64,000 bases of DNA, from the NCBI GenBank assembly GCA_025059535.1, contig JANXCX010000005.1:111969-175968 (forward strand), given 5' to 3'. This stretch comes from Bacteroidia bacterium. Its GTDB lineage: Bacteria > Bacteroidota > Bacteroidia > SpSt-205. This document shows, piece after piece, positions 17,186-27,225 of this stretch (positions are counted from its first letter, which is position 1; each line of letters opens with the position of its first letter). The position numbers and the translations under genes are program-made. The notes under the pieces were generated by a model. It had not been told where the DNA came from. It saw only the letters and a list, made by a program, of their open reading frames with translations, and did no database searches.

Positions 17186-18090
17186 GCTTCCCGCGTAAGC
17201 TGATGAAAAACCTCCTGAAGCGGCAGGGTCCGCCGTTCTAAGCGCAAAAGGGGTATGCGCTGGGCCACCGACGCCGCATAAATCTCTTTCTGAAGCTCTT
17301 TGCTTATCTCCCCGCGGATAACCCAGAGGGTAGGCGAGAGAGCCTCTACATGGGCCTTATCCTTTAGGAAGTCCCACTGGAAGCCGGTCTCGGCCGTTTC
17401 TACCCAGTATTCTTCGGCGTTGAGATGCTGGGGTAGGGCGTGTAAGGGAGCATCCAGCACTAACTCCCCCTTGTGAAGAATAAGTACGCGATCGGCTATC
17501 GCCTCTACTTCCGAGAGGATATGCGAGGAGAAGATCACGATGTGGGAGCGTCCCAGCTGCCGAATAAGCTGGCGAATTTCTATCGCCTGGTTAGGGTCTA
17601 AGCCGCTAGTAGGCTCGTCCAGAATAAGCAAAGGCGGATCATGGAGCAGGGCAGCGGCAAGGCCCACGCGCTGTCTATAGCCGCGTGAGAGCAGGCCGAT
17701 GCGTTTATGAGCCTCTGGCGCAAGGCCAACCTTCTCTATGAGTTCGTCTATGCGTTGGGTAAGGGCTCGGCCCTTAAGATTATACAGAGCGCCGCGAAAG
17801 GCTAAATATTCCCGCACATACAGCTCTGCATAAAGGGGGTTGTGTTCAGGGAGATAGCCGATAAGCCGCTGGATAATCTTTTTGTCTTGGGGCAATTGCC
17901 AGTCATCAAGGGTTACGCGGCCTTCGGTGGGGGCAAGGTAACCCGTAAGAATTTTGAAGGTAGTGGATTTGCCGGCACCATTCGGGCCGAGGTAACCATA
18001 CACGCCAGGCCCTTCTAGGGTGAAGGAGACCTCCCGTAGAGCCCACTGGCGGCCGTAGCGCTTGCTGAGCCGTTGTACGCTCAGACGCAT
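17182..18090 (-). CDS. gldA: ABC transporter ATP-binding protein, GldA-like
   Basis: The 302-residue protein has a single ABC ATPase domain: Walker A in LGPNGAGKSTTFKIL, the Q-loop region, LSRGYRQRVGLAAALLHDP as signature, Walker B LLILDEPTSGLDP and the H-loop in FSSHILSEVE. The IGYLPEHNPLYAELYVREYL segment is characteristic of GldA, the ATPase of the GldAFG gliding complex. The membrane subunits GldF and GldG are not in the window, so the gliding role is inference from this segment; a generic multidrug-type ABC export ATPase is the alternative. It overlaps sucB by one base (TAATG), which suggests co-transcription with sucAB. Confidence 0.8.
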   Translation of the reverse strand: MRLSVQRLSKRYGRQWALREVSFTLEGPGVYGYLGPNGAGKSTTFKILTGYLAPTEGRVTLDDWQLPQDKKIIQRLIGYLPEHNPLYAELYVREYLAFRGALYNLKGRALTQRIDELIEKVGLAPEAHKRIGLLSRGYRQRVGLAAALLHDPPLLILDEPTSGLDPNQAIEIRQLIRQLGRSHIVIFSSHILSEVEAIADRVLILHKGELVLDAPLHALPQHLNAEEYWVETAETGFQWDFLKDKAHVEALSPTLWVIRGEISKELQKEIYAASVAQRIPLLRLERRTLPLQEVFHQLTREA

Positions 18091-19301
18091 TAGAGCTCTA
18101 GAAGAAGCCGAATAGGGTCTTCCAAAAGCTCTTTGACCCGTACTAAAAAGCTTACGGCCTCCTTCCCATCTATCACGCGATGGTCATACGAAAGAGCCAC
18201 ATACATCATGGGGCGCACTACAATTTGGCCATTTTGCACTACCGGGCGTTCCTGTACCTTATGCATGCCCAGAATAGCCGTCTGGGGCGGATTGAGAATC
18301 GGCGTGGAGAAGAGCGAACCGAAAACTCCACCATTTGTTATCGTGAAAGTGCCGCCTTGCATTTCTTCTATGCTGATCTTATTCTGGCGGGCGCGAGCGG
18401 CTAAATCGGCTATAGTGCGCTCAATCTCGGCTACCGAAAGGAGGTGGGCATTCCGAACTACGGGTACCACTAAGCCCCGTTCGGTGCTTACGGCAATGCT
18501 GATATCTACATACGAGAAATACACCAGCTCATCTTCGTGGAGCTGAGCATTTACCTCAGGGAACTCCAGAAGGGCACGCGCACAAGCCTTGGTAAAGAAG
18601 CCCATGAAGCCTAAGCTGACCCCGTGTTTTTCTTGGAATTTCTCCTTGTAGGTTTTGCGTAGCTCGTAGATGCGGCTCATGTCCACCTCGTTGAAGGTGG
18701 TGAGCATGGCGGTTTGGTTTTTAGCGGCTAGGAGGCGGCGGGCGATAGTTTGACGAATCGGCGTAAGCTTCTTCCGGGTTTCGGTGCGTTCAGGTGAAGG
18801 AGAAGGGGGAGGGGTAGGGTGGGTAGGTTGGGCTAAAGGAGGGGGGGGCGGTGCTGGGGTAGGGGCGGGCGCAGCACGCAGCGCATCTTCCTTGGTAACA
18901 CGCCCACCTGGTCCAGTGCCTGGTACTTGAGCTGGGGTGAGGCCTTTCTCCGCAAGGATACGCGCCGCCGCAGGCATGACTACTGGCGATTCGGTAGGAG
19001 GTTTTTCGACCCCTGGACGCTGTCCATCTTGAGTCACCTTTGCGGGGGCCTCCGCCGCTGGGCGCGTCGCCGAAGGATCAATACGCCCAATAACCGTACC
19101 CACTGGCACCTGAGTGCCAGCCGCTACTAAAATCTCCAGCACACCAGCGGCTTCGGCATATACCTCCAGTGCAGCTTTATCCGATTGAATCTCCGCTAGT
19201 AGCTCATCTTTTTCTACCCAGCTGCCTGAAGGCTTGTACCATTTATCCAAAAGGACTTCGGTAACGGACTCCCCTGGACTGGGAACGCGAATCTCTATCA
19301 T
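18090..19301 (-). CDS. sucB: 2-oxoglutarate dehydrogenase E2, dihydrolipoamide succinyltransferase
   Basis: The 403-residue protein has the three E2 domains in order. The lipoyl domain is at residues 1-75 with the lipoylated lysine in [11 protein letters not shown] proline-rich linker follows, then the E1/E3 binding domain ([17 protein letters not shown]), a second linker, and the catalytic acetyltransferase-fold core with the [13 protein letters not shown] motif carrying the active-site His. It transfers succinyl groups to CoA in the TCA cycle. Its start overlaps the sucA stop by four bases, so E1 and E2 are translationally coupled. E3 (lpd) is not in the window. Confidence 0.96.
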   Translation of the reverse strand: MIEIRVPSPGESVTEVLLDKWYKPSGSWVEKDELLAEIQSDKAALEVYAEAAGVLEILVAAGTQVPVGTVIGRIDPSATRPAAEAPAKVTQDGQRPGVEKPPTESPVVMPAAARILAEKGLTPAQVPGTGPGGRVTKEDALRAAPAPTPAPPPPPLAQPTHPTPPPSPSPERTETRKKLTPIRQTIARRLLAAKNQTAMLTTFNEVDMSRIYELRKTYKEKFQEKHGVSLGFMGFFTKACARALLEFPEVNAQLHEDELVYFSYVDISIAVSTERGLVVPVVRNAHLLSVAEIERTIADLAARARQNKISIEEMQGGTFTITNGGVFGSLFSTPILNPPQTAILGMHKVQERPVVQNGQIVVRPMMYVALSYDHRVIDGKEAVSFLVRVKELLEDPIRLLLEL

Positions 19302-22051
19302 ACCTTTTCGGCTACGAGGTCTAAGGCTCTACGCAGGATATAGTTCTGCTGGCGCAGGTGGTGGCTATAGGAGCCGGTAGCGGGGCTGGCCGACTCCCGC
19401 CGAGCTATCGGTTTAGGTATAGGCAGGCCATGTTCCATAAACTTGCGCAGGATGAAGCTCCAGTAGCCCATGTTGATAGGCTCTTCTTGAACCCAGTAAA
19501 GTTCCTCTACTTGGCTATACTCCGCTAAAAGCTGGCGCAGCTCTTCTTCGGGGAAGGGATAGAGCTGCTCTATGCGGAGGATAGCGGTATCCTTTTTAGC
19601 GTGCTCACGACGCACCTGGAGGAGGTCATAGAAGATTTTTCCGGTACAGAGGAGCAATCGGCGCGCCTGGTCAGGCCCTACCTCAGGGTCTGTAAGTACA
19701 GCCTGAAATTGCCCGTTTGTCAGATCCTCTAGGCGGCATACGCATTCTGGATGGCGTAGCAGGCTCTTGGGCGTGAAAAGAATAAGGGGACGACGCGTAG
19801 AACTGCGCATCTGCCGGCGTAGCGCATGGAAGAGATTGGCCGGCGTGGTAAAGTAGCACACATACATGTTATTCTGAGCGGCTAAGGTTAGAAAGCGCTC
19901 TGGCCTTGCGCTGGAATGCTCAGGTCCTTGCCCCTCATAGCCATGCGGCAAAAAGAGCGTTAGGCCGTTTAGCCTATGCCATTTGGTTTTGCCAGCGGTG
20001 ATGTATTGATCTATAATAATCTGCGCGCCATTAGCAAAATCCCCAAACTGGGCTTCCCAAATCACAAGCGTATGCGGCGAAGCCAAAGCGTAGCCGTACT
20101 CAAATCCAAGCACCGCGTACTCGGAAAGAGGCGAATTATACACATAAAAGGGGGCTTGACGATGAGACAGATGATTGAGCGGAATATGGCGAGACTCGGT
20201 ATTCATGTCTAGTACTACGGCGTGCCTTTGAGAGAAGGTGCCGCGTTCCACATCTTGGCCCGAAAGCCGAACCGGGTTATTTTCTAGAAGTAGGGTACCG
20301 AAGGCCAGCATCTCCGCCGTGGCCCAGTCTATGCCTTCGCCGCGTTTTACGGCCTCATAGCGGGCCTCGTATATCTTCTTGACGGTGGGATGAGGGGTGA
20401 AGCCTTCAGGAAATTTAGCGGCCTGCTGAGCAATAAACTCTAGTACTTCTCGTCGCACTCTGGTTTCTGGCTGCGGTTCCAGTATATTATCATCATATAA
20501 GTGTATCCCCTGCCAGGTGCGCCTTGGAATCGCATCAATCTCAGGCTCTTCAGAGCGGGCGCGCTCTAGCTGACGATCGTAGAATTGATTGCGGGCCTGC
20601 TCCATGGCTTTGACCTCAGCTGGCGTTATAATATTTTCTTCTATAAGCCGATTCGCATACACCTCAAAAGGGGAAGGACGCTGGCTGATCTGCTGGTACA
20701 TTTTAGGCTGGGTAAAGCGGGGCTCGTCGCCTTCATTATGACCGTGGCGGCGGTAGCCAATTACGTCTATAAACACATCCCGATTGAAGGCTTGGCGGAA
20801 GGCAATGGCCAGCTTGACCGCATGGACTACAGCCTCTGGGTCCTCCCCATTTACATGAAAGACGGGTGAGAGGGTGACCTTAGCTATATCGGTGGCGTAA
20901 TGGCTGGAGCGAGCCTGCTCAGGCCCTGTGGTAAAGCCTATCTGATTATTGAGCACGATATGCACCGTCCCCCCCACCTCGTAACCCGGCAGCAGCGACA
21001 TTTGGAGGGTTTCATACACTACCCCCTGGCCTGCAATAGCCGCATCGCCATGGATCAGAATAAGTACGATTTTATCGTGTGTGCCTCCATACAGATGATC
21101 CATCTTAGCGCGCGTGGCGCCAGTAGCTACGGGGTCTACGGCCTCTAAATGGGAGGGATTAGGCAGCATGGAAAGGTGCACACGCCGCCCCGCAATAAAA
21201 GGATCGCTAGAGTAGCCTAAGTGATATTTTACATCGCCGTCAAAGGTATCCGTAGCTATGCCCTTGCCTTCAAATTCGCTAAATATAGCATGAAAGGATT
21301 TCTGCATAATGTTAGCCAGTACGTTCAGACGGCCGCGATGCGCCATCCCAAATACGAATTCTTCTATGCCCAGTTCGGCTCCCAGCTCTACCAGCTCATA
21401 GAGGGCGGGAATGATAGCTTCATTGCCTTCCAGGGAAAAGCGTTTCTGGCCCACAAACTTTCTATGCAGAAAGCGTTCAAAAGTAGTAGCGTTACAGAGC
21501 CATTGGAGGATAGTTTTCTTCTCCTCTGGGGAGAAGCGCGGCGCATTTTCTGGGCTCTCAAGATGTTTCTCAAACCACTCAAGAATTTCGGGGATTCGGA
21601 TATAACGGTATTCTATAGCCATGGTGGAGCAATAGACGCGCCGCAGATGGGCAATAATGTCGCGCAGCGTAGCAGGGCCTAAGCCTACATGTTTTCCTGC
21701 TTGAAATGTAGTATCTAGATCCGCTTCGGAGAGATGGAATTTTTGGAGAGCGAAGGCCTTATCTAGAACTTTTTCCCATTCTGAATAGTCGGCCAAGGGG
21801 TTAACGCGCGCATATAGGTGGCCTTGATTGCGGTAGGCGGCAATAAGGGCGAGCACGCCGAACTCCTTGTCTAAAGGAGAGGGAACAGCGGGCAAGGGGA
21901 CTGAAGGGCCAGCCTCTAAGGCGGTGAAGTAGCCTTCAAAAAACCGCTGCCAATCCAGCGGGAGCGATTTCGGGTCAGCCAGATAAGTCTCTAAGAGATT
22001 ACTAAGGTAAGCCGAATCTACCCGAAAAAGGTAAGAAGTATCGGTTGGCAT
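19298..22051 (-). CDS. sucA: 2-oxoglutarate dehydrogenase E1 (thiamine-dependent)
   Basis: The 917-residue protein is a full-length OdhA/SucA E1. It has the N-terminal helix that contacts E2 ([14 protein letters not shown]), the thiamine-diphosphate binding [17 protein letters not shown], the [17 protein letters not shown] motif, and a C-terminal transketolase domain with [16 protein letters not shown]. It decarboxylates 2-oxoglutarate and transfers the succinyl group to lipoate on SucB. It begins eight bases after the degP stop on the same strand; no clear -7 box is seen in front, so it may be read through from degP. Confidence 0.97.
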   Translation of the reverse strand: MPTDTSYLFRVDSAYLSNLLETYLADPKSLPLDWQRFFEGYFTALEAGPSVPLPAVPSPLDKEFGVLALIAAYRNQGHLYARVNPLADYSEWEKVLDKAFALQKFHLSEADLDTTFQAGKHVGLGPATLRDIIAHLRRVYCSTMAIEYRYIRIPEILEWFEKHLESPENAPRFSPEEKKTILQWLCNATTFERFLHRKFVGQKRFSLEGNEAIIPALYELVELGAELGIEEFVFGMAHRGRLNVLANIMQKSFHAIFSEFEGKGIATDTFDGDVKYHLGYSSDPFIAGRRVHLSMLPNPSHLEAVDPVATGATRAKMDHLYGGTHDKIVLILIHGDAAIAGQGVVYETLQMSLLPGYEVGGTVHIVLNNQIGFTTGPEQARSSHYATDIAKVTLSPVFHVNGEDPEAVVHAVKLAIAFRQAFNRDVFIDVIGYRRHGHNEGDEPRFTQPKMYQQISQRPSPFEVYANRLIEENIITPAEVKAMEQARNQFYDRQLERARSEEPEIDAIPRRTWQGIHLYDDNILEPQPETRVRREVLEFIAQQAAKFPEGFTPHPTVKKIYEARYEAVKRGEGIDWATAEMLAFGTLLLENNPVRLSGQDVERGTFSQRHAVVLDMNTESRHIPLNHLSHRQAPFYVYNSPLSEYAVLGFEYGYALASPHTLVIWEAQFGDFANGAQIIIDQYITAGKTKWHRLNGLTLFLPHGYEGQGPEHSSARPERFLTLAAQNNMYVCYFTTPANLFHALRRQMRSSTRRPLILFTPKSLLRHPECVCRLEDLTNGQFQAVLTDPEVGPDQARRLLLCTGKIFYDLLQVRREHAKKDTAILRIEQLYPFPEEELRQLLAEYSQVEELYWVQEEPINMGYWSFILRKFMEHGLPIPKPIARRESASPATGSYSHHLRQQNYILRRALDLVAEKV

Positions 22052-22059
22052 ACGCCAGG

Positions 22060-23469
22060 CTATTCAAGAGAAATAGCATAATAGGCTTTTTCACCCTTGC
22101 GGTAAAGCCCTTCTATCAAGACGCCGCCGCGGATGGATTGAAGGATTCGGAGGGCCTCTTCAGGGGTGGACACGGGCTGGCGGTCTATGGCAGTTATTAC
22201 AAATCCTGGCCGAACCCCTACTTCTTTGAGAGGGCCCGGCAGGATTTCCACCAGCCGCAAGCCGTGCTTGATTCCTAAAGACTTCTTTTCTTCCTCAGTG
22301 ATTGAACGCAGGCGCGCGCCTAGGGAGGGGATATAGGTTAGGCCACTTTCTCGGACAGTCTCTTCGTCGGAGCTGCGTCCGCGCAGGCGGGCTACGGTTT
22401 CTCTTCGCTCAGACCCTCGGTAGTAGGTAATTCGCACGGATTCGCCTGGTCGATGTAAGGCGATCAGCTCGGCCACATCCGCGCTTTGGCGCACAGGCCG
22501 CCCATCAATCTCCACAATCACATCGCCACTGCGCAGGCCCGCTTCTTCCGCTGCACTGCCACTATAAACCTCGCGCACATACGCCCCTTGCGACACCGGT
22601 ACGCCACTTTCCTTTTGTAGGGTAGTATTCAGAGGTTCAAATAAAATCCCTAAAACAGCGCGCTGCACTCTCCCATAGCGGCGCAGATCCTCTACTACTT
22701 TCTTGACGATGTTTGAAGGCACCGCAAAGGAATAGCCGGTGAACGTACCGGTTAAGGATGCAATAGCGGTATTGATGCCTACCAGTTTTCCATTGATGTT
22801 GACTAGAGCTCCGCCGCTATTGCCGGGATTGACGGCGGCATCGGTCTGGATGAAGGCCTCTACCCGAAACTTCTCCTTAAGCAGGCCGAGCGTGCGGCCT
22901 TTAGCGCTCACTATGCCAGCCGTTACGGTAGAGGTAAGGTTGAAAGGGTTGCCTACCGCTAGCACCCACTCGCCCACGCGCAGCTCGTCCGAATCACCGA
23001 ATTCTAGGTAAGGAAGGCCTTCCGCATCAATCTTGATAAGCGCAATATCGGTAGAAGGATCAGCCCCTACTACGCTTGCGCGAAAGGTGCGGTTATCGTA
23101 GAGCGTAACTTCAATTCGGCTAGCTTTCTCTATTACATGATTGCAGGTAACGATATAGCCGTCGGGGCTGAGGATCACGCCCGAGCCTGTGCCCGGAATG
23201 CTTCCCTGAGGAAGCTCTTCCTCATTTGGGAAGAGGTGATGGAAAGGAGAGAGTTCCACTTGGGTTTGGGTGCGTATATGAACGACGGTGGGCATCGCCC
23301 GCTCGGCAGCCGTAGTAAAATCCACAGGTGGATGGATTTCCCATCGTACAGGCTGGACAGGGGGATTATTAGGGACAGGGGGGCAAGAAGGCAGGGCGCG
23401 ACGCGCAATCCACCACGTAACACCACTTGCTACAAGGGACGATAAAAGGGCTACGCCTACGGAGCGCAT
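22060..23469 (-). CDS. degP: Periplasmic serine protease DegP/HtrA family
   Basis: About 469 residues from ATG 23469. The track starts 16 codons earlier, but that extension contains the -7 box; the MRSVGVALLSSLVASGVTWW start gives a good signal sequence or anchor. The trypsin fold has the catalytic triad H111 (CNHVIE), D141 (STDIALIKID) and S218 (NPGNSGGALVN). Two PDZ domains follow, one starting around VREVYSGSAAEEAGL and one around VEILPGPLKEVGVRPG. DegP proteins degrade or hold misfolded envelope proteins in the periplasm. The leader is about 19 bases. It heads a minus-strand run with sucA, sucB and gldA. Confidence 0.94.
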   Translation of the reverse strand: MRSVGVALLSSLVASGVTWWIARRALPSCPPVPNNPPVQPVRWEIHPPVDFTTAAERAMPTVVHIRTQTQVELSPFHHLFPNEEELPQGSIPGTGSGVILSPDGYIVTCNHVIEKASRIEVTLYDNRTFRASVVGADPSTDIALIKIDAEGLPYLEFGDSDELRVGEWVLAVGNPFNLTSTVTAGIVSAKGRTLGLLKEKFRVEAFIQTDAAVNPGNSGGALVNINGKLVGINTAIASLTGTFTGYSFAVPSNIVKKVVEDLRRYGRVQRAVLGILFEPLNTTLQKESGVPVSQGAYVREVYSGSAAEEAGLRSGDVIVEIDGRPVRQSADVAELIALHRPGESVRITYYRGSERRETVARLRGRSSDEETVRESGLTYIPSLGARLRSITEEEKKSLGIKHGLRLVEILPGPLKEVGVRPGFVITAIDRQPVSTPEEALRILQSIRGGVLIEGLYRKGEKAYYAISLE

Positions 23470-23492
23470 ATGGAATGGCCTAATCTTCTCTT

Positions 23493-23500
23493 CAAAGGTA
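23493..23500 (-). promoter_or_regulatory. -7 box for degP
   Basis: TACCTTTG on the minus strand is a perfect match, 23 bases upstream of ATG 23469. It lies inside the N-terminal extension of the track's ORF and so argues against that longer start. Confidence 0.6.
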
Positions 23501-23534
23501 CAAAACATTTTGGACAAGTTCTACCTTCAGGTCT

Positions 23535-24740
23535 ATGGATTGGGTTCGGGTAATTTGGGGGGTAGGGTGGGCTAGTGTGGCGGTAGGTCTGCCTACCTCG
23601 CATAGCCTTATTAGCCTCGGAGTGGGGATAATAGGGCTTTTGGGTTTAGCCTACCCTTATTTCCGCCAGCAGCTTTGCAGTACTTTGAAGGAGTGGCTCC
23701 CCTTAGCCAGTCCTTTTTGGTTGCTGTACCTACTTCATGGGTTGAGTTGGATTTACACCGAAGATAAAGCTCAGTGGCTCGTGGAGATGCGGATTAAGCT
23801 GCCAATGCTTTTTCTACTGCCGTGGGCTCATGTAGGCTGGCGATTACTCTCGGCACGCGAGCGGGCAGCTATTCAGGGGCTATTTCAGCTGAGTGTAGGC
23901 GCCGTAGGACTTATAGCCGTAGGGAAGGTGCTCCAAAACCCTACTTGGGCCTTACACGAGCTGCGGGAAGGTCGGGCTATCCCCCTAAGCACGGGTATTT
24001 CTCACATTTACTACGGCGGCCTTGTAGGCATGGCTCTGCTCTGGTTATGGTTTTGGCCCGAGATAGGCCCGCGCTGGCTGAAGGTAGGCTGGACCATTTT
24101 ACACCTAGTCATACTCCATACGCTGGCTTTACGTACGGCACTTTTAGGGATTTATGGCGCGGCAGGCGTGCTTTGGCTCTACTGGCTTCTGGGGCGGAAG
24201 CGGCAGTGGGGTTGGGCTATAGGGGGGCTAGTCACTGGTATAAGCGCCGGCGTGCTATTAGTGCGTTTTTTCCCGCCGCTTCACCAGCGCTGGCAGCACT
24301 TCCGAGAGGATATAGCCCGTTATGCCCCTGGCGCTAATGTTACCCATACTTCTGTAACGCGCCGCCTTATAGCCCTTGAGGCAAGTTGGCAGGTCTTCCG
24401 CAAAGCTCCCTGGTGGGGAGTAGGCATGGCCGACAATTCAAAGGAAGTATTTGAAGCCACGGCCACCTTGCCCTACTTCTGGGAATTTCCGAACTACGTA
24501 CTGCCTCATAATCAATTTGTGGAGTATGCAGTGGGGCTGGGGCTCATAGGGCTGAGCGTTTTTCTAAGCTTTTGGGTGTTAGCGGCGCGGCAGGGGCTTA
24601 CGTGGCAGGGTCTCGGATGGCTCGTATACTGGTTCCTTCTTATGCAGGTGGAGGCCTTTTTAGAGCGGCAGGTGGGTATCACCGCTTTTTTGTGGGGCAC
24701 GGGTATGGTATGGAGTAGGAGGAGCGCGCATATGTCGTAG
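23535..24740 (+). CDS. O-antigen ligase / polymerase family membrane protein
   Basis: The 401-residue protein has about ten hydrophobic helices and a large periplasmic loop with the Wzy_C/WaaL features: the SHIYYGGLVGMALLW segment, RTALLGIYGAAGVLWL, and the PHNQFVEYAVGLGLIGLSVF motif before the last helices. Members ligate O-antigen to lipid A-core or polymerise repeat units in the inner membrane; the two cannot be told apart here. It fits the UDP-sugar dehydrogenase and epimerase genes elsewhere in the window. Only a weak -7 match (TACCTTCA) precedes the ATG. Its TAG stop forms the first bases of the -7 box of the next gene. Confidence 0.85.
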   Translation: MDWVRVIWGVGWASVAVGLPTSHSLISLGVGIIGLLGLAYPYFRQQLCSTLKEWLPLASPFWLLYLLHGLSWIYTEDKAQWLVEMRIKLPMLFLLPWAHVGWRLLSARERAAIQGLFQLSVGAVGLIAVGKVLQNPTWALHELREGRAIPLSTGISHIYYGGLVGMALLWLWFWPEIGPRWLKVGWTILHLVILHTLALRTALLGIYGAAGVLWLYWLLGRKRQWGWAIGGLVTGISAGVLLVRFFPPLHQRWQHFREDIARYAPGANVTHTSVTRRLIALEASWQVFRKAPWWGVGMADNSKEVFEATATLPYFWEFPNYVLPHNQFVEYAVGLGLIGLSVFLSFWVLAARQGLTWQGLGWLVYWFLLMQVEAFLERQVGITAFLWGTGMVWSRRSAHMS

Positions 24741-24745
24741 CTTTG
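24738..24745 (+). promoter_or_regulatory. -7 box built on the stop codon of the O-antigen ligase gene
   Basis: TAGCTTTG is a perfect TAnnTTTG whose TAG is the stop codon of the upstream gene. It ends four bases before ATG 24750. Confidence 0.6.
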
Positions 24746-24749
24746 GGCT

Positions 24750-25616
24750 ATGGGATGGGTTTCGCTGGCGCCTGAGGCTACCTTATGGTTAACTGAATGG
24801 CTGCCGCGCAGGCGCCTTATAGGGCGAAGCCATCGCTGTACTGAGCCACCTTTTGTCCAGCGCCTGCCCGTCTGCACGCGGGCCAATGCCCCTCGCACTG
24901 GCTGGGAACGCTACCTGGGCCCCTATGCGCCTGACTTTGCCATCCTCTCTTCTCTTAAGCCAGAGGGCATCCTCCTGTTAGGAGAGTCGCTACCGCCCGA
25001 CCTTTCCGAAGAGGAGCTGGTGAGCCAATTTCAGAAGACCATAGGCTATCCGGCGCGTATCTTTTTTCTGCGCGCCCAAGCATGGCCTGCCTATGAATCC
25101 GAGACACAACAGCTGGCCGCAGAGCTGGGCGTTCCTGAGCGCGGCGCACGTTGGCTTCAGGCTCAAAAGCGAGCCCAGGCGCGCCTGGCGCAGAAAGTCC
25201 AGCATCTCAATGCCCGACCTACCGTGCTCGTCGTCACAAGCGGCTATCCCGTGCCCCTCGTCGGCGGATGGGCCCTCCAGCTGGTAAGCTGGGCCGGGGG
25301 CCAACCCCTTCACCCGCGCCCTTTTCTTGATTGGACCGAACTGCTGGCTGAGGATCCCGACGTCATAATTTTCTCTCTAATGGGAGCTTCCTTGCGTCAG
25401 GTGGGGGAGGCCCTCGGCCAATGGTCGCGCCAATCGCCCATCCAGTCCCTGAGCGCCTTTCGCCAAAAGCGCCTGTACGCCTTTCATGGGGTAGCGGGCC
25501 TGTTTTTTTCCAGTCCCCTCCTTATGGCAGCGGCGGAGGCCTTATATGAGCTCCTTCACACGCCAAACTACCGCTATAATCAACACCTAGGTAGGCTCTG
25601 GGCTCCTTTGCTCTGA
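24750..25616 (+). CDS. Cobalamin-binding-like periplasmic-binding fold protein (BtuF-like)
   Basis: The 288-residue protein resembles the BtuF-like helical-backbone receptors found in Bacteroidota: it opens WVSLAPEATLWLTEWLP, continues LIGRSHRCTEPP, has LKPEGILLL and ends with a helical region (PLLMAAAEALYELLHTP). Unlike a transported binding protein it has no visible signal peptide or lipobox, so it may be cytoplasmic, and no BtuC/D transporter genes are adjacent. Corrinoid binding is therefore inference from family resemblance. The gene seems to have its own promoter and a leaderless start, and it precedes pyrG by four bases. Confidence 0.75.
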   Translation: MGWVSLAPEATLWLTEWLPRRRLIGRSHRCTEPPFVQRLPVCTRANAPRTGWERYLGPYAPDFAILSSLKPEGILLLGESLPPDLSEEELVSQFQKTIGYPARIFFLRAQAWPAYESETQQLAAELGVPERGARWLQAQKRAQARLAQKVQHLNARPTVLVVTSGYPVPLVGGWALQLVSWAGGQPLHPRPFLDWTELLAEDPDVIIFSLMGASLRQVGEALGQWSRQSPIQSLSAFRQKRLYAFHGVAGLFFSSPLLMAAAEALYELLHTPNYRYNQHLGRLWAPLL

Positions 25617-25620
25617 GGGT

Positions 25621-27225
25621 ATGCGCTATATCTTCATTACAGGCGGAGTAGTTTCTTCCTTAGGCAAAGGCATCGTAGCGGCCTCCTTAGGAAAGCTCCT
25701 CCAAGCCCGCGGCTATAAGGTTACGCTCCAAAAGTTTGACCCCTACCTCAATGTCGACCCCGGCACCCTCAACCCCTACGAACATGGCGAAGTCTTTGTT
25801 ACCGAAGATGGCACGGAAACGGATTTAGACCTAGGCCATTATGAGCGCTTCTTAGGGATATCTACCACGCGCGATCATAGCGTTACTACAGGCCGAATCT
25901 ACCAAACTATCTTAGAGCGGGAGCGACGCGGCGAATACTTAGGTAAGACCGTGCAGGTCATTCCCCATGTAACCGATGAAATCAAGCGCCGCTTTACGCT
26001 ACTGGCCCAGCGGGAGCATTATGACATCGTCCTGACCGAACTGGGAGGTACAGTGGGGGATATTGAGTCGCTGCCTTACATAGAAGCGGCGCGCCAGCTT
26101 CATTATGAACTCGGACCTACCCGAGTGCTTTTTGTGCACCTTACGCTGATAGTATATTTAGCCGCTACGCAGGAGCTTAAGACTAAGCCCACCCAGCATT
26201 CCGTACGGGAGCTTCAGCGCACGGGCGTACAGCCCGATGTATTGATTTGTCGCACGCCACGTCCGCTTTCCCGCGAGCTCCGCCACAAAATAGCCCTCCT
26301 TACGAATGTACCGCGCAATGCGGTTATTCCCGTAGTAGATGTGCCCAATATTTACCTAGTGCCCTTTCAGCTGCGTAAGGAAAAGCTGGACGAAGTTATT
26401 CTTCGGCGTTTTCGGCTGCCTGTGCGCGGGGAGCCCGACCTCTCTCGGTGGAATGCTTTTATTGAAGGGCTTCAACGTCCTACTCGCACGGTTCGGATAG
26501 CTTTAGTAGGCAAATACGTAGAACTCCACGATGCCTACCGTTCTATACAGGAGGCGCTTACGCATGCCAGTGGCTGGAAGGCTATTCGGTTAGAAATTGC
26601 TTGGATTCACTCGGAGGAGGTTACGATGGAAAATGTAGGGCGTTTGCTGCGTGGCGTGCAGGGCGTTCTAGTGGCGCCGGGCTTTGGCCCACGCGGGATA
26701 CCTGGCAAACTGGCCGCCATCTTCTACGCCCGTACGCGCCAGATACCCTTCTTGGGGATTTGTCTGGGTATGCAGATGGCGGTGGTAGAATTTGCCCAAA
26801 ACGTCTTAGGCTGGGAGGGGGCGCATTCCACTGAAGTAGACCCTCATACCTCCTACCCTGTAATTGACCTTCTACCGGAGCAGCGGCAAATAGTGCGTAA
26901 AGGCGGTACCATGCGCTTAGGTCTCTATCCTTGTGAGATTCGCCCTGGCAGTTTAGCCTGGCGGGTCTATCAAGCCGATCGAATCTATGAGCGTCATCGG
27001 CACCGCTATGAGCTCAATAACGCCTTTCGGCCTGCGCTGGAAGAAGCGGGGCTGCACGTAAGCGGCAATTACCCCGAGAAAAATCTAGCTGAGATCATTG
27101 AGCTTTCTGGCCACCCCTTTTTCATAGGGGTGCAGTTTCATCCAGAGTTCCAGAGTCGGGTAGAAGCGCCGCATCCGCTCTTTAGCGCTTTCATGGAAGC
27201 AGCGGCTCAGCACGGAAGCTGCTGA
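25621..27225 (+). CDS. pyrG: CTP synthase
   Basis: The 534-residue protein is a full-length PyrG. The N-terminal amidoligase domain has FITGGVVSSLGKGIVAASLGKLL with the P-loop and HYDIVLTELGGTVGDIESLPYIEA. The C-terminal class I glutamine amidotransferase has the nucleophile in LGICLGMQMA and the HPE pair in GVQFHPEFQSR. It aminates UTP to CTP using glutamine ammonia. The start is four bases after the BtuF-like gene and a GAGGG sequence sits three bases before the ATG, one of the few Shine-Dalgarno-like sites here. The last 19 bases overlap the opposing alkyltransferase-like gene. Confidence 0.97.
   Translation: MRYIFITGGVVSSLGKGIVAASLGKLLQARGYKVTLQKFDPYLNVDPGTLNPYEHGEVFVTEDGTETDLDLGHYERFLGISTTRDHSVTTGRIYQTILERERRGEYLGKTVQVIPHVTDEIKRRFTLLAQREHYDIVLTELGGTVGDIESLPYIEAARQLHYELGPTRVLFVHLTLIVYLAATQELKTKPTQHSVRELQRTGVQPDVLICRTPRPLSRELRHKIALLTNVPRNAVIPVVDVPNIYLVPFQLRKEKLDEVILRRFRLPVRGEPDLSRWNAFIEGLQRPTRTVRIALVGKYVELHDAYRSIQEALTHASGWKAIRLEIAWIHSEEVTMENVGRLLRGVQGVLVAPGFGPRGIPGKLAAIFYARTRQIPFLGICLGMQMAVVEFAQNVLGWEGAHSTEVDPHTSYPVIDLLPEQRQIVRKGGTMRLGLYPCEIRPGSLAWRVYQADRIYERHRHRYELNNAFRPALEEAGLHVSGNYPEKNLAEIIELSGHPFFIGVQFHPEFQSRVEAPHPLFSAFMEAAAQHGSC

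Noticed and set aside
24512-24898. Minus-strand ORF of 128 codons
   Set aside because: Shadow of the O-antigen ligase and BtuF-like genes; basic, low-complexity translation.
25621-26760. CTP synthase with VAPGFG instead of the E. coli VPGGFG
   Set aside because: As I recall, this form is common in Bacteroidota CTP synthases, so I do not consider it unusual.
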